In this document: positions 1 through 5,377 of the stretch, in pieces
How the letters are laid out: every line of letters starts with the position of its first letter
Numbering within the stretch: position 1 is the stretch's first letter
Source: an uncultured Clostridium sp.
Lineage (GTDB): Bacteria; Bacillota; Clostridia; Peptostreptococcales; Peptostreptococcaceae
Length of the DNA stretch: 6,480 bases
Direction of reading: 5' to 3'
Assembly (NCBI GenBank): GCA_900539645.1
Contig: UQCY01000105.1
Location: forward strand, 1 to 6,480
Program-made: the position numbers and the translations under genes
Notes under the pieces: model-generated
Databases searched by the model: none
What the model was told of the DNA's origin: nothing
The model's input: only the letters and a program-made list of their open reading frames with translations

Positions 1-651
1 CCCAACTGGTATGTCCTCACCATTATCTAAAACAGCCGTATATCCTTTGATTTTATTTATATAATCAAGGTTTACAATGAAGCTCTTTTGACAGTGATAA
101 AACATATTTGAGTCTAATTCATTTTTTATTTCAGATAGTGTCTGTCTTGTTTCGCTATTGCCCTTTTCTGAATGTATGATTACTTTTCTGTTTAAAACTT
201 CAATATAAAGTATATCTCGCTGATATATTTTCTTAATCCCATCATCAGATTTTAGGACTAAATACTTTCCTTTACTATCCTCTACATCTTTGATACACGA
301 TTTTAAATGCTTTGCTACTATCTCCTCGTCCACTGGCTTTAATAGATACCTATACGCTCTCACTTCATAGCCATCAGATATATAATCAACCAAAGATGTT
401 ATAAAAATTATCTCCATATTTTTATCGTTTTCTCTTATTTTTCTAGCGGTATCCATTCCATTTATATCGCCCATAAGTATATCCAAAAAGAGTATATCTA
501 TCTCACCAACATTCTCTTCAAGCAACTCTTCTCCAGAGGAAAATTCCTTTATTCTATAATCTCTATCGTTGTCAAACATAGTCTTTTCAACTACACTTTT
601 TATTTTTTCCCTTATTTCTTTTTCGTCATCGCAAATTCCTATCGTAAGCAT
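1..651 (-). CDS. LytTR-family response regulator (AgrA/LytR type), C-terminus outside the window
   Basis: This is a two-component response regulator that would be phosphorylated by a histidine kinase and bind promoter DNA through a LytTR domain. The 217 residues visible start at an ATG (651-649) preceded by AAGGAGG at 657-663 with a 5-nt spacer. The receiver domain spans about residues 1-118. It shows the acidic pair D8-D9, the phosphoacceptor D57 in LFLDILM, S86 in the FITS strand end, and K105 in LLKP. The LytTR domain begins near residue 128 and includes the typical FYHCQKSFIVNLDYI segment at 184-198. The frame is open to the window edge, and family members run about 235-250 residues, so roughly 20-35 residues are missing. 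Regulators of this class control quorum sensing, competence, bacteriocins or membrane stress. No kinase or peptide gene is visible, so the target is unknown. Family assignment is confident. Confidence 0.93.
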   Translation of the reverse strand, partial: MLTIGICDDEKEIREKIKSVVEKTMFDNDRDYRIKEFSSGEELLEENVGEIDILFLDILMGDINGMDTARKIRENDKNMEIIFITSLVDYISDGYEVRAYRYLLKPVDEEIVAKHLKSCIKDVEDSKGKYLVLKSDDGIKKIYQRDILYIEVLNRKVIIHSEKGNSETRQTLSEIKNELDSNMFYHCQKSFIVNLDYINKIKGYTAVLDNGEDIPVG

Positions 652-686
652 AAAATCCTCCTTTCGATTTAAAGAATTCTATTATT

Positions 687-714
687 ACATTATCAGAAAT
701 TTTTCTATTTGCAA
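687..714 (-). promoter_or_regulatory. Weak promoter candidate for the LytTR regulator
   Basis: Reading on the minus strand, TTGCAA (709-714) is followed after 16 nt by TAATGT (687-692), about 35 nt upstream of the regulator's ATG. The -35 box lies in the last codons of the upstream gene. The -10 match is poor, so transcription may equally come through from the upstream gene. This is inference from box similarity only. Confidence 0.25.
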
Positions 715-1448
715 AGATATCTTCTCTTTCCTACGCTCTTCTTTCCGTATTCGATAGCTTCAACAGGACAATTGCAGATACAAGCCATACAATGTGTGCA
801 ATTACTTCCCCAAACTGGCTTATTATCCACTAATTTTATATTGTTTAGCATACAAAGTTCCTCGCATTTTCCACAACCTATGCAACTATCTTTTGCGTAG
901 AATTTATCTGCCTTTACAAATTTTTTATAGAATATATTGTTTACAAATCCGCTCTTTGCTTTGTCAAATGCTCTTAGCTTTCTTTCTTCAAATTTCTTAC
1001 ATCCTTTTATCTCATCTGCTGCTTTTTCTATAATAGGATCAGCTTTTTGTATTATTGCTTTTGATTCTTCTTCGCTTGGAACTGGAAACATTGCTATATA
1101 GTTTTCAGGCATTACAATTTCCTTAATACCCATAAATTCAAAACCTTTTTCTTTACATAATATTAATATTGTTTCTTTTGCATTTCCTATATCGCTTCCA
1201 CAGTTCATGACAAAGTATGCTTTTTTACTTCCTTCAAAGTTTGATTTTCTTATAAATTCATCAAATACTCTAGGAATTCTCCAACCATAGGTTGGACAGA
1301 CAAATACAAATGGTTTTTCTGAGTTAAGAGTGGGATTTTCGTTGTTTTTTATGTATTTTGTAGAATCTATTATTCCATCTTCTGTTATTTTTGCTATTTT
1401 TTCTGCTATGTATTTGCTATTTCCAGTACCTGTAAAGTATACTATCAT
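705..1448 (-). CDS. EFR1-type protein: flavodoxin domain fused to a 2x[4Fe-4S] ferredoxin domain
   Basis: This is a 247-residue cytoplasmic electron-transfer protein. An N-terminal flavodoxin-like domain (about 1-150) carries the FMN phosphate-binding loop TGTGNSK at residues 6-12. A C-terminal bacterial ferredoxin domain (about 183-236) has two cluster motifs: C189-x2-C192-x2-C195-x3-C199, and C217-x2-C220-x2-C223-x3-C227 followed by proline. This arrangement matches the EFR1-family ferrodoxins of anaerobic Firmicutes, whose physiological partners are mostly unknown. I chose the ATG at 1448-1446 because AAAGGGGG sits 8 nt upstream and the protein then begins directly with the first flavodoxin strand, MIVYFTGTGN. 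An upstream in-frame ATG (1502) would add 18 residues across an inverted repeat and has no comparable ribosome binding site. The gene lies between pyrC and the LytTR gene on the same strand. An electron-carrier link to pyrimidine synthesis is possible but unsupported. Confidence 0.9.
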   Translation of the reverse strand: MIVYFTGTGNSKYIAEKIAKITEDGIIDSTKYIKNNENPTLNSEKPFVFVCPTYGWRIPRVFDEFIRKSNFEGSKKAYFVMNCGSDIGNAKETILILCKEKGFEFMGIKEIVMPENYIAMFPVPSEEESKAIIQKADPIIEKAADEIKGCKKFEERKLRAFDKAKSGFVNNIFYKKFVKADKFYAKDSCIGCGKCEELCMLNNIKLVDNKPVWGSNCTHCMACICNCPVEAIEYGKKSVGKRRYLCK

Positions 1449-1474
1449 TTCTGTTCCCCCTTTAGTTATAAATA

Positions 1475-1518
1475 TGGTGCTGCCAAAGAATATGTAAAAC
1501 ACTCTTAAAACAGCACCA
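1475..1518 (-). repeat. 8-bp inverted repeat in the pyrC / flavodoxin-ferredoxin gap
   Basis: TGGTGCTG at 1475-1482 and CAGCACCA at 1511-1518 are perfect inverted copies separated by 28 nt. As RNA they can form a stem with a long loop, 57-100 nt after the start of the gap downstream of pyrC. The sequence after the stem on the minus strand (ATATTTATAAC) is only moderately U-rich, so it would be a poor intrinsic terminator for pyrC. It could instead be a paired operator or a 5' leader structure of the next gene. Confidence 0.5.
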
Positions 1519-1567
1519 CTTTTACTATTTTATATTAAATTTTTTCATTTATTCTTTATAAGATTTC

Positions 1568-2836
1568 TTATTTATCTTCGTAAGCTATTCTTCCGTTGCA
1601 GATAGTGTATTTTACTTTACCTGTCATTTCCATTCCTGTAAATGGAGTGTTTTCTGCTTTTGAAGCGTAGTCACCTGCTACCCATTTTTCATTAGGATCA
1701 AATATTACTATATCTGCTGGTTTTCCTTCTGATATGTTTGCAGTATCTAAGTTGTATAATTCTGCTGGTTTTACAGACATTTTTTCCATTAACTGAAGGT
1801 ATGTAAGATGTCCCGCATTTACTAAAGACATTATTCCTAGTGCTAGAGAAGTTTCTAGTCCTATTATTCCACTTGGGCAATTCTGGAATTCGCCAGTTTT
1901 TTCCTCAGTTGTGTGAGGTGCGTGGTCTGTAGCTATTATTTCTATTGTGTTGTCTTTTAAACCTTCTATTATTTTATCTCTATCCCAAGCTGTTCTTAGA
2001 GGTGGGTTCATTTTTGCAAATGTTTTGTGCTCTCTAACAGCGTCTTCTGTCAATGTGAAGTGGTGTGGAGATGCTTCTGCGTACACTCTTGCACCATGCT
2101 GTTTTGCAAATCTAACCATATCTACAGAATTTCCTGAGCTTATATGCTGTATATCAACTTTAGCTCCTGTTTTCATTGCCATCATACAATCTCTTGCAAC
2201 CATTACGTCTTCTGCTACGTTTGGAGCACCTACAAGTCCTAATTCTTTTGCAACCTCTCCTGCGTTTACACCAGGGTTTCCTATTAATGAAGGATCTTCT
2301 TCGTGGAAGCTTAGTGGCACGTCTAATTCCTTAGCCATTTCCATAGCTTTCATTACAAGAGCTGTGTCGTTTATTGGAAGTCCATCATCTGTAAATCCTA
2401 GTGCTCCAGCTTCTTTAAGAGTTTTCATATCTACTAATTCTTTTCCTAAGAATCCTTTTGTTATAGCAGCAGCCTGAACTATATTTATCGGAACTAATTC
2501 CGCTTTATTCTGCACATAGTTTAATACTTCTACACTATCTACAACAGGTTTAGTATTTGCCATGCATACAACTGTAGTAAATCCACCTTTTGCCGCTGAT
2601 GCAGAACCTGTTAATAAGTCTTCTTTATGCTCAAATCCTGGATCTCTAAAGTGAACGTGAACATCTATAAGTCCTGGAGCAACTATTTTTCCAGTTGCAT
2701 CTATTACTTTTTCAAATCCATTCTCTTCAATTCCTTTTCCTACTTTTAATATTTTTCCATTTTCTATTGCGACATCCATTACTTCATCTGTGTTTGTCGC
2801 TGGGTTTACAAGTCTACCATTTTTTATAAGTATCAT
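1568..2836 (-). CDS. pyrC: Dihydroorotase (class I), de novo pyrimidine biosynthesis
   Basis: This cytoplasmic zinc amidohydrolase reversibly cyclises N-carbamoyl-L-aspartate to L-dihydroorotate, the third step of UMP synthesis. The 422-residue length is typical of class I bacterial enzymes. Visible active-site residues match the family: H60 and H62 in DVHVHFRDPG, the bridging D151 in GFTDDGLP, H178 in SFHEE, H231 in DIQHISS, and catalytic D304 in ATDHAPH. The NPPLR substrate-binding segment is at 277-281. The N-terminal strand domain (about 1-50) and its C-terminal completion (ending near 415 in ICNGRIAYE) flank the TIM barrel. The start is the ATG at 2836-2834, with AAAGGA 8 nt upstream. 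An extra 15 residues are open upstream but lack conserved sequence. No other pyr gene and no PyrR attenuator is visible, so this copy stands apart from a pyr operon within the window. Identification is very secure. Confidence 0.97.
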   Translation of the reverse strand: MILIKNGRLVNPATNTDEVMDVAIENGKILKVGKGIEENGFEKVIDATGKIVAPGLIDVHVHFRDPGFEHKEDLLTGSASAAKGGFTTVVCMANTKPVVDSVEVLNYVQNKAELVPINIVQAAAITKGFLGKELVDMKTLKEAGALGFTDDGLPINDTALVMKAMEMAKELDVPLSFHEEDPSLIGNPGVNAGEVAKELGLVGAPNVAEDVMVARDCMMAMKTGAKVDIQHISSGNSVDMVRFAKQHGARVYAEASPHHFTLTEDAVREHKTFAKMNPPLRTAWDRDKIIEGLKDNTIEIIATDHAPHTTEEKTGEFQNCPSGIIGLETSLALGIMSLVNAGHLTYLQLMEKMSVKPAELYNLDTANISEGKPADIVIFDPNEKWVAGDYASKAENTPFTGMEMTGKVKYTICNGRIAYEDK

Positions 2837-2872
2837 CAAACCAATCCTTTCTGATTTAAAATTATCGCCAAT

Positions 2873-2878
2873 ATTATA
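2873..2878 (-). promoter_or_regulatory. Candidate -10 box for pyrC
   Basis: A perfect TATAAT reads on the minus strand 37 nt before the pyrC start codon, which would give a leader of about 30 nt. No convincing -35 hexamer lies 16-18 nt further upstream. A second TATAAT at 2931-2936 is an alternative with the same weakness. In AT-rich DNA such matches are common, so confidence is low. Confidence 0.3.
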
Positions 2879-2947
2879 CAATTTTTATTTCAACTTCTAC
2901 TTTTATTTTAAGTGTCCATTGTTAATTACAATTATACACTATTTTCG

Positions 2948-2976
2948 TTGACTTTATAGTAAAAATAAGATAAACT
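2948..2976 (+). promoter_or_regulatory. Sigma-A-type promoter for the yjiH-family gene
   Basis: TTGACT (2948-2953) is separated by exactly 17 nt from TAAACT (2971-2976) on the plus strand. This is a good vegetative promoter match and the best in the divergent region. Transcription would start near 2983, leaving a leader of about 78 nt before the TTG start at 3061. That predicted start falls directly at the base of the hairpin at 2984-3009. Confidence 0.55.
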
Positions 2977-2983
2977 TATATTT

Positions 2984-3014
2984 AGCTTTTGAAAGTTTTT
3001 TCAAAGGCTTTTTT
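2984..3014 (+). terminator. Terminator-like hairpin in the yjiH leader
   Basis: An 11-bp stem (2984-2994 with 2999-3009, containing one G-U pair) closes a GTTT loop and runs into six T residues at 3009-3014. On the plus strand this is the form of a Rho-independent terminator, though its stem is mostly A-U. No plus-strand gene precedes it, since everything to the left is on the minus strand. It would therefore act on transcripts starting at the promoter just upstream, as an attenuator, or shield the gene from antisense read-through. On the minus strand no U-run follows the stem. Confidence 0.5.
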
Positions 3015-3060
3015 AATGTGATTTATATTTATTTTATTAATATCTTAGGAGGGATTATTT

Positions 3061-4440
3061 TTGAGTAATAACACAAATGAAAAATCCATAACAGCTGCTG
3101 GATTTTTTAAATTTTTAATTCCGTCGCTATTTGGTATGATTCTTTTCATAATACCACTGCCATACGGAAGCATGTTCCCTATTGAAGGTCTTTCATCGGT
3201 AAATATAGGGATAGGATTTTTAGCTGAACTTATAAAAATTTTACTTGCCGATTATATGAACTACATCGCACTTGTAGTAATCATAGCATCTGCTATTTTC
3301 TCAATTATGAGTAAATTTATAAAAGTTAAAAATGATTTTTTAAGAACTGTTCTTGAAGTTTCACCATTTTGGTTAACATTTAGAATACTTGGTGCAATAT
3401 TTATATTTATGACTATATTTAAGGTAGGTCCAGAATTTATACATTCTGATGTGACAGGAGGTACTATGATAGGTGTGCTTCCAAGCTTACTTGCTATATT
3501 CTTAGTATCAGGTTTCTTACTTCCTTTAGTTGTTGACTTTGGGTTAATGGATTTATTTGGTACTTTAATATCTAAGTTTATGTATAAGCTATTCAAAGTT
3601 CCTGGAAGATCTGCAATAGATGCAATATCTTCTTGGCTTGGAGATGGTACACTTGGAATTATGATAACTGATACTCAGTACAAACAGGGATTCTACACTG
3701 CTAAAGAAGCGTCAATAATAGCAGTTTGTTTCTCACTAGTTTCACTTCCATTCTCTACAGTAATAGCTGACCAGCTTGGTTTTATGGATATATTTGTTCC
3801 ATTCTACGGTACAGTTTGTTTAGCTTCATTAGCTTGTGCACTTATAATGCCTAGAATATACCCACTTAATAAGTTTGAAGATACTACTTATATGGGTGTT
3901 GAACATCTTAAAGAAGAAGTTATTCCTAAGGGAGAAAATGTTTTTGCATTCGGTCTTAAAAAAGCAGTTGAAAGAGCTGAAACTTCTCCTTCTTTTGGAG
4001 ATATAATATTAAACGGATGTAAGACTGTTATAGATATGTACTTTGGATTACTTCCACTTGTTATGGCTTGGGGTACTCTAGCGCTTATCGTTGCTGAATA
4101 CACTCCATTTTTTACAATAATATCTTATCCAATAGTATTTATACTTAAATTATTAGCTATACCAAATGCAGTAGAAGCTGCTCCAGCAGTTTTAGTAGGA
4201 TTTACAGATATGTTCCTACCTTCTATAATGGTATCAGTTGATGGAATAGCTGAGGTTACTAAGTTTATAATCGGTGTTTTATCAATATCTCAGTTAATAT
4301 ATTTAACAGAAACAGGTGCTGTTGTTCTTAAATCGGATATACCACTAAATCTAAAGGATTTACTTGTAGTTTTCTTAGTTAGAACAGCGATAAGTTTACC
4401 TATAATAACATTAGTAGCGAAATTTGTAATCTTCGCATAA
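3061..4440 (+). CDS. yjiH: YjiH-family membrane protein with nucleoside-recognition (Gate) domains
   Basis: This is a 459-residue polytopic inner-membrane protein of the YjiH family, related to nucleoside-recognition Gate proteins. Transport is presumed, but no substrate is proven for the family. Likely membrane segments are near 17-33, 47-63, 67-84, 103-121, 139-160, 216-236, 244-263, 325-345, 350-367, 398-415 and 431-455. A Gate-like element with the polar run PGRSAIDAISSWLGDGTLG lies at 181-199. A second re-entrant-like stretch, AVLVGFTDMFLPS, lies at 376-388 after a hydrophilic linker (about 266-318). The layout looks like E. coli YjiH followed by YjiG joined in one chain. The TTG start at 3061 is supported by AGGAGGG at 3047-3053 with a 7-nt spacer, and no ATG is better placed. 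The gene is divergent from pyrC. Nucleoside or base uptake would fit that neighbour, but this is only inference. Confidence 0.85.
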   Translation: MSNNTNEKSITAAGFFKFLIPSLFGMILFIIPLPYGSMFPIEGLSSVNIGIGFLAELIKILLADYMNYIALVVIIASAIFSIMSKFIKVKNDFLRTVLEVSPFWLTFRILGAIFIFMTIFKVGPEFIHSDVTGGTMIGVLPSLLAIFLVSGFLLPLVVDFGLMDLFGTLISKFMYKLFKVPGRSAIDAISSWLGDGTLGIMITDTQYKQGFYTAKEASIIAVCFSLVSLPFSTVIADQLGFMDIFVPFYGTVCLASLACALIMPRIYPLNKFEDTTYMGVEHLKEEVIPKGENVFAFGLKKAVERAETSPSFGDIILNGCKTVIDMYFGLLPLVMAWGTLALIVAEYTPFFTIISYPIVFILKLLAIPNAVEAAPAVLVGFTDMFLPSIMVSVDGIAEVTKFIIGVLSISQLIYLTETGAVVLKSDIPLNLKDLLVVFLVRTAISLPIITLVAKFVIFA

Positions 4441-4451
4441 ATAAACAGGAC

Positions 4452-4593
4452 AAGAGTATAACTGCTCTTTGCTCCAGGCTTCAGCGCCCCCACCCCGTTA
4501 GAGTAACACATTTAGCGGTTGTGGGGCGCTTTCAGTATTGTAGTCTAAATCAAAATTTACCGAATATCTATTTTAAGAGCAGTAAAGAGTATA
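4452..4593. repeat. MITE-like block: 9-bp direct repeats flanking 9-bp inverted repeats
   Basis: The direct repeat AAGAGTATA occurs at 4452-4460 and again at 4585-4593. Just inside are inverted copies ACTGCTCTT (4461-4469) and AAGAGCAGT (4575-4583), with a one-base offset on the right side. The enclosed segment of about 124 bp carries a GC-rich hairpin and no plausible coding frame. Direct repeats outside inverted repeats is the layout of a small non-autonomous insertion with an 8-9 bp target duplication. The short termini leave room for chance or for a structured RNA instead. No family could be named by eye. Confidence 0.45.
4483..4530. other. GC-rich hairpin downstream of yjiH
   Basis: AGCGCCCC (4483-4490) pairs with GGGGCGCT (4523-4530). 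After a bulged C, AC pairs with GT (4492-4493 with 4521-4522). Beyond a small internal loop, CCGTTA (4495-4500) pairs with TAGCGG (4513-4518, one G-U), leaving a 12-nt loop. The 16 base pairs are far more GC-rich than the surroundings. Only TTT follows on the plus strand and no U-run on the minus strand, so it is not a standard intrinsic terminator. It is nevertheless the only strong candidate for ending the yjiH transcript, 43 nt after its stop codon. Confidence 0.6.
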
Positions 4594-4629
4594 TAGACAA
4601 AACTCTCTCGACAATCTGGAGACGTGAGG

Positions 4630-4668
4630 TGAACTGCTCCCCTCTGAGTGGACAAGTGAAATAAATAA
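4630..4668 (+). repeat. Left terminal inverted repeat of the IS (IRL)
   Basis: The outer 24 bp match the right end at 20 positions. The shared blocks are TGAACTGCT, CCC and GAGTGGAC, interrupted by mismatches at positions 10 and 14-16. After a divergent 5-bp stretch the identity resumes for 10 bp (AAATAAATAA), so the inverted repeat can be traced over 39 bp. Confidence 0.92.
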
Positions 4669-4676
4669 ATTCACTT
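4654..4676 (+). other. Small hairpin in the orfA leader
   Basis: AAGTGAA (4654-4660) and TTCACTT (4670-4676) form a perfect 7-bp stem with a 9-nt AT loop, ending 9 nt before the orfA ribosome binding site. Many insertion sequences use leader structures to limit transposase translation from read-through transcripts. Whether this one does so is inference. Confidence 0.4.
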
Positions 4677-4700
4677 TAAACTTAGAAGGGAGCAATTTTT

Positions 4701-5375
4701 ATGCCTAGAAGTAATGTAACCGCAAAACAAAAATTGGATGCAGTAAAAAAGATTCTTTCTGGCGAAGAAAGTAGAAGGCACATTCGGCAGATTTATGGTG
4801 TAGCTCATTCTTCTGTCGAAGAATGGATTTTAAAATATCAAATAAAAGGAGAAAAAGCTTTTAGTGATAAATTTCAAAAAGTTGAATACTCAAAAGAAAT
4901 AAAAGATGCAGCAGTTAAAGCGTATTTAAATGGTGATGGTTCACAAAATGAAATTTGTAGAATTTATGGACTTAATTCAAGAAGTCCCCTTGAACAATGG
5001 ATAAAGGAGTATAATAGTAATAAAGAACTAAAATCTTCTAAATCCATTGGAGGAACTATTATGACTAAGAATAAAAAAACTAGCTTTGAAGAAAGAGTTG
5101 AAATTGCTCAATATTGCATTAAATTTGGACATAGTTACAGCGAAGCTGCTGAAAAATATAACGTATCATATACACAAGCACGTAGCTACGCTCTTAAATA
5201 TAAAGAATCTGGCAAGGATGCTCTAAAAGATAAAAGAGGAAAAAGAAAATCTGAAGATCAACTAACAGAAGTAGAACATCTTCGCAGAGAAATAAAACGA
5301 TTAGAAAACGAAAAAAGACAAGCTGAAATGGAGATAGCTTTATTAAAAAAAATACAGGAAATAGAGAGGAGGTGA
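4701..5375 (+). CDS. IS3-family OrfA with three helix-turn-helix units and a leucine-zipper-like coiled coil
   Basis: This 224-residue DNA-binding protein recognises the IS ends and supplies the N-terminal part of the OrfAB transposase. Three related HTH units are seen at about 6-52, 62-108 and 125-175. Each has the pattern of helix, aromatic-glycine turn (IYGVAHSSVEEW, IYGLNSRSPLEQW, KYNVSYTQARSY), then recognition helix. Residues 187-221 form a charged coiled coil with heptad leucines and isoleucines, as expected for OrfA multimerisation. The ATG at 4701 is preceded by AAGGGAG (4686-4692) with an 8-nt spacer. The protein is about twice the length of simple IS3 OrfA proteins, which have one HTH. 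An internal start at 5061 could give a short form. The frame ends at 5375 in a TGA embedded in the orfB start region. Intact and confidently assigned. Confidence 0.93.
   Translation: MPRSNVTAKQKLDAVKKILSGEESRRHIRQIYGVAHSSVEEWILKYQIKGEKAFSDKFQKVEYSKEIKDAAVKAYLNGDGSQNEICRIYGLNSRSPLEQWIKEYNSNKELKSSKSIGGTIMTKNKKTSFEERVEIAQYCIKFGHSYSEAAEKYNVSYTQARSYALKYKESGKDALKDKRGKRKSEDQLTEVEHLRREIKRLENEKRQAEMEIALLKKIQEIERR
5051..5063 (+). promoter_or_regulatory. Internal ribosome binding site and ATG within orfA
   Basis: GGAGG at 5049-5053 lies 7 nt before an in-frame ATG at 5061-5063 (Met121 of OrfA). Initiation here would give a 104-residue protein with only the third HTH and the coiled coil, the size and layout of an ordinary IS3 OrfA. 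The match to a Shine-Dalgarno site is strong for a position inside a gene, but its use is not shown. Confidence 0.4.
5345..5352 (+). other. A8 run: candidate -1 programmed frameshift site between orfA and orfB
   Basis: Eight A residues give the slippery heptamer A-AAA-AAA in the orfA frame (codons 5346 and 5349 are both AAA). Slipping back one base enters the orfB frame, which has no stop between here and the orfB start region, so a single OrfAB protein can be produced. GGAG at 5330-5333, 11 nt upstream, is placed like the stimulatory Shine-Dalgarno known from dnaX-type -1 sites. Confidence 0.6.
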
Positions 5376-5377
5376 GT

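Noticed and set aside
569..1033. Plus-strand open frames over the response regulator and flavodoxin-ferredoxin genes
   Set aside because: They lie opposite well-supported minus-strand genes, have low-complexity hydrophobic translations rich in F, S and L, and lack convincing ribosome binding sites.
1947..2477. A 176-codon plus-strand frame within pyrC
   Set aside because: It is antisense to conserved catalytic regions of dihydroorotase. Its length is explained by the codon constraint of pyrC, and no known domain is visible.
4290..4511. Minus-strand frame crossing the end of yjiH and the GC-rich hairpin
   Set aside because: Most of it is antisense to yjiH and the rest falls in the repeat block. 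There is no good start signal or recognisable domain.
4441..4629. CRISPR-like repeats downstream of yjiH
   Set aside because: The repeated words are only 9 bp, occur twice and are not regularly spaced. The pattern fits flanking and inverted repeats, not an array.
4600..4660. T-box or other riboswitch upstream of orfA
   Set aside because: No T-box AGGGTGGNACC-type antiterminator or other riboswitch core that I know is present. The sequence from 4630 is accounted for by the IS inverted repeat.
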